DNA from: Papiliotrema nemorosa
Taxonomy: Eukaryota > Basidiomycota > Tremellomycetes > Tremellales > Rhynchogastremaceae
DNA: 64,000 nucleotides
Assembly (NCBI GenBank): GCA_032158125.1
Contig: JASKOT010000011.1
Span: 124,001-188,000 of the forward strand
Reading direction: 5' to 3'
Within the stretch, counting starts at the first letter, position 1. Each line of letters opens with the position of its first letter. Both the position numbers and the translations under genes were made by a program. A model generated the notes under the pieces. That model was not told the DNA's origin, ran no database searches, and saw only the letters and a list, made by a program, of their open reading frames with translations. Shown in pieces: positions 60,529 to 64,000 of the stretch.

Positions 60529-62125
60529 ATGCGCAACCTGTACATCTATCTCTCGGCTCTGAGCGTCCTCTCACCAGCTCTTGGATTTCGACATGGAGCT
60601 GCACAGCTGCGCGACCTTCTTGCTTATCCGAAATATGACGTACAATTCTTGAACGATCTGCCCATCTCGGCGAGTGATGGCGAGCGAGCTCAAGCTATGG
60701 GTTTGGACAAGGAGGACGAGTGGTTGTCTCTGCATTTGAAGAATGAAGGGAGAAGGAGGTTAGACAACGGTACCCGACCATTGCGCCCGGAGGTCAGCCA
60801 GCGGATACTGGTGCACCTCGCAAAGCTGATCAGCAGGACTTTCTACCTTTAATTCCTATGTCGCTGGTTCCACCCGGCGCGCGCTTACCAGCTGACTACC
60901 TCTGTCTTATGCCCGAGAAGAATTCTACCGAGAGTCAGACAGCACGGCAGGATTTGGACGAGCATGTCGACCTGGATCCCGTGGCTTCGTGGGCTGCGCT
61001 GTCGCACCTGGATGGAAAGTGTTTGTACTCGAAACAGGGATGGTTCACCTATTCGTGCGCACCGTTTACACGCTCAAGCTTGGCCGGTTGCTGACAAATA
61101 GATACTGCCACAATTCGCACATCCGTCAATTCAGGGAAGCGCGACATAATCACCCACATCCTCCAGGAGGATATGAACCGGAAGAAGACCCAACCTATGA
61201 CGGATACACCTTGGGTCAAGCGCGTCACGAAGAGTCCATGTCTACTCGACGACATGCAAAGACCTCTCCGAAGAAGAATACCCGTAAAACAATCTCGGAT
61301 CCCTCCACCTCACCTTCCGTGTCGTTCGCCGAGAACGCATCGAATCGATACCTCGTGCAACGCTGGTCAGACGGGACAACATGCGACAAAACTGGTCAGC
61401 CTCGAGAAGTGGAAGTTCAGATTCATTGCTCGATGACTTCTACAGATGTCATTTACCTGGTCAAGGAAATGGCAATCTGCCAATACGTCGTGATCATCCA
61501 TTCTCCCCATCTTTGCGGTCTACCAGGATTCCGAGCGCCTCATGCGGATGTTCAACCGGCCGGAATCAGGTGCAGACAGGTCATATCGGATGAAGACTTT
61601 GATCAATGGGTCAAAGGGGGAAAGGGAGATGGAACAGGAGCAGGCAGAGAGGTGTTGAGGTTACCATGGGCGAAATCTTCGAGCGGATTGCAGGGTTTGC
61701 AATCCACTTGGGACTCGCCAAAAGTACCTCGGCTCTCTTCCGGCTCCGATGATAGCGCGTCGGGAGCACAGGTGATAAGGGACGATATCAACATGGAAGA
61801 ATACGAAATCGAAGACGAGATGTTGCGAAAAGTCCTGGCGGAAGCTTTCGAGGCGCATCGTTCTGATGCCCTCGACAACAACAACGGAGAACACGAGGAT
61901 GAGTTTATGCTGCTTTCTCTGGAAGAGGACGACGAGGGCAAAATCGTGCTGGGCACAGATGTCATGGGTGGAAAGAAAAGCGCGAAGACGTTGCATGGAA
62001 ACGAAAAGGAGATGCTACTTCAGGCGGTGAAAAGGTTTTTAGAGAGCAAGGATGGCCAGAGGGAGGACGGTCAGGAGGATGGCGACGAGGCAGAGAGTCA
62101 AAACGGTATCAAAGACGAGTTGTAG
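60529..62125 (+). CDS. YOS9: OS-9/Yos9 ER lectin with C-terminal KDEL
   Basis: Yos9 recognises trimmed glycans on misfolded glycoproteins and hands them to the Hrd1 ER-degradation ligase. The N terminus MRNLYIYLSALSVLSPALG is a signal peptide. The MRH lectin domain reads GKCLYSKQGWFTYSYCHNSH and IRQF, then GYTLGQ, YLVQRWSDGTTCDKTGQPRE, VQIHCSM and CGLPGF, with the Gln, Arg and Glu residues that bind mannose. The C-terminal third is acidic and the protein ends in KDEL, the ER-retrieval signal. Introns are at about 60793-60829 and 61052-61101. The gene is divergent from PRI2. Confidence 0.93.
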
Positions 62126-62427
62126 CTGTGCCCACCAGCCATAGATGAGATGGGTTATCGTCTCGGTATTACGGTGATCATCGGCGGATGCAGTGAACCG
62201 CGTTGGCATGTCGCGGGGGTTGCCGGGTATCGACGACTATTGCCGGAGAGTGACGTGGAGACTCCAGGTGTGTCACGTGGGGCAACCCTCTCCCGAGTAT
62301 CAATACACGGCCCGGATCGACCTCGCTCTCATCTCTGCAATTGCCGAACAATCCCACCACACGCTCACACCACTTTTTTCACCTTTCCTACACATCGTAG
62401 CAACACAACAACAGGTCATCGCCCATC
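62126..62427. other. Intergenic YOS9 to thioesterase-like gene
   Basis: A 302-bp gap with the promoter of the next gene; CACACGCTCACACC and ACACATCG-type CA-rich tracts lie just before its ATG. No gene or clear motif. Confidence 0.5.
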
Positions 62428-63854
62428 ATGTCATTTAGGAATCCCCTGTCTACCTTCTCAGCAGCAAGAACAGCCTTCACACACTCCTCCCATGCTAGGC
62501 AAAGCACGATCCATCAGTCGGCTCAATCAACCTGGCGATACTACTCGACCACACCACCTCGATCAGCCTTTCGTAAATGGTCCGCGCGTCTGTGTACGTA
62601 CTCATTGCCCTTACTTTTGACCATCGGCTGACTTGTAGTCCTCCTGGTAGCCTTTCCGGCGGTCTATGTAGCTGGATCGGCATTCCCCCCGAAAATCGTC
62701 ATGCTCCTATATCCACGATACGCCCCTCCACCACCGGAAGCCGACTCGATGATGGGAAAAGCATTGACAAATGATGTAGAGGAAGAGATTCAAAAGTTGT
62801 TGATCGTTGCCAAGCTAAGGCGGAGAGAGGGGTGGTATGAAACTCGTAAGTTTGCTCGAAGTCCAATTGTCGACGCTATGCGGACGATTTATCTGGTTTG
62901 AAATCGGCGTCTGTACTGCTATAAGTTTTCTCATAGGGCTCTCAAGGGCCCACGCTGCCCCTGGACGAATTTTTGGCATACATGGCGGGAGATCGATACC
63001 TCGAATGCGGCTCACGCTCGATCATCGGACCATTTCTTCCCCTGATCAATGTTGGCGTCGAATGCTGGAGCTGACTGTACAGGTCCTTACGCTCGGTTCG
63101 ACCCTCAAAAGGTTCACAACTCGCTCACTGCCGGATCCCTGCGTGGTCCAGGCAAGTTGGCTGTCCCACCAATCTTGTTTGCTAAGAATGACGAATCCGA
63201 GGCTGTCGGTGAGTGGGCGATCCACGAGAAAATGGTCTCTCTCGCGGTGATGTACTAATGTAAAGCTGTGATTCATCTCGGAAGGGCTTTGTGTGGTCAC
63301 GATGGGATTATACATGGTGGTCTGATCTCGACCGTCTTTGATGAGACATTGGCCCGAAATGTGCGTACTAGTCAGGCGAGACAGTACGAGTCCTGACTTC
63401 TAGGCCTTGCTGAATCTCCCTACGCATATCGGAGTCACAGCCAGCTTGACTGTCAACTTCAAATCACCATGTCAAGCAGATCAGGTGAGCCTTGCGGTTC
63501 CTCCTCATCATCCCGCAGTCTCTCGTTCCTGACACAGTGGGCGTAGCTCATGAACCAGTTTGTCGTCGTTCGTACCAAGCTCGACACTATCAACGGGAGA
63601 AAAGCCACAGTCAGCGGTACGATGGAGACTCTAGACGGGGAGAAGGTTGCCGACGCTTCGTGAGTACACCATACCCTTCTTATCCCAATTTCAGCTGCGG
63701 GAGAAACAACTGACAAGGCAGAGCACTGTTTATCGAACCCAAATGGGCACAGTTTTTGCAATCCAGTGGAGTGACAGAAGCACTCGGAAGACCCATGCCG
63801 AGTCCGATAGCATCAGGGAGCTTGATGGACGATTCGACAGAGCGAATCATTTAA
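62428..63854 (+). CDS. Mitochondrial hotdog-fold thioesterase-like protein
   Basis: The N terminus (MSFRNPLSTFSAARTAFTHS, then many Ser/Arg and no acidic residues) looks like a mitochondrial presequence. A hydrophobic segment follows (VLLVAFPAVYVAGSAFPP), so it may be anchored in the inner membrane. The hotdog core reads ALCGHDGIIHGGLISTVFDE and TLAR, with the HGG segment typical of PaaI/THEM4-like acyl-CoA thioesterases, then GVTASLTVNFKSPCQADQF, VVVRTKLD and KVADASALFIEPKW. The general fungal family includes uncharacterised mitochondrial proteins (FMP10-like). The substrate is unknown. Introns are near 62587-62638, 62846-62937, 63017-63075, 63211-63265, 63362-63402, 63484-63546 and 63661-63719. 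Confidence 0.8.
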
Positions 63855-64000
63855 GCGCATCACCAGACTGTCGAGCTAGAACGAAACGAGGCGGACTAGA
63901 AACGCAGATAGGAAAAGGATGGATTTGCATCCGTTGTCTTGATAGGACAGGAAACTACCCAGCTTTGCTAAATCTGATCTCAAGTCTACTTTTCAATGGA

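Overview
This window is nuclear DNA from a basidiomycete yeast. The gene content, the ~50% GC composition, and the many very short introns (34-60 nt, GTNNGN donors, CTGAC/CTAAC-like branch sites close to the acceptor) point to the Tremellomycetes (Cryptococcus/Kwoniella/Tremella relatives); this placement is inferred from style, not from a search. I support 22 protein-coding genes. All are intron-containing except one small hypothetical gene. I found no tRNA, rRNA, transposon, CRISPR array or viral insertion. Conserved genes were modelled by joining exons across GT..AG introns so that family motifs read through; several models sum to an exact multiple of three.

Layout: MED12 (5' end outside the window, +) converges on the giant midasin gene MDN1 (-, 5.5-21.0 kb). 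MDN1 shares a 242-bp divergent promoter with the GINS subunit PSF3 (+). Next come an NAD(P)-binding epimerase-like gene (+), the ribosome-biogenesis WD40 gene PWP1 (-), and the TORC2 subunit SIN1/AVO1 (+). A minus-strand run follows: thymidylate synthase, CDC6, a small unknown gene, two unknown Ser-rich genes lying side by side, and a BAR-PH-ArfGAP protein. Then PBDC1 (+), an acidic EF-hand-like protein (-), a seven-TM receptor-like protein (+), a divergent transaldolase (-), RPL14/eL14 (+), a protein with an RNase H1 N-terminal (viroplasmin-type) domain (-), a DENN-domain protein (-), primase large subunit PRI2 (-), the ER lectin YOS9 (+) and a mitochondrial hotdog thioesterase-like gene (+).

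Two functional themes recur. The first is DNA replication and S-phase entry: PSF3, thymidylate synthase, CDC6 and PRI2. Three of these have perfect ACGCGT (MluI cell-cycle box) sites 59-111 bp upstream of the ATG, five sites in all, and CDC6 has two ACGCGA variants further upstream. The second is ribosome production: MDN1, PWP1, RPL14 and PBDC1 (eEF1A biogenesis).

I did not find a convincing new multi-gene system. The most useful leads are the G1/S promoter code, a perfect hairpin just upstream of the receptor-like start codon, a hairpin at the 3' end of the small unknown gene, a paralogue-like pair of unknown genes, an orphan viroplasmin-type domain, and a repeated decamer upstream of RPL14.
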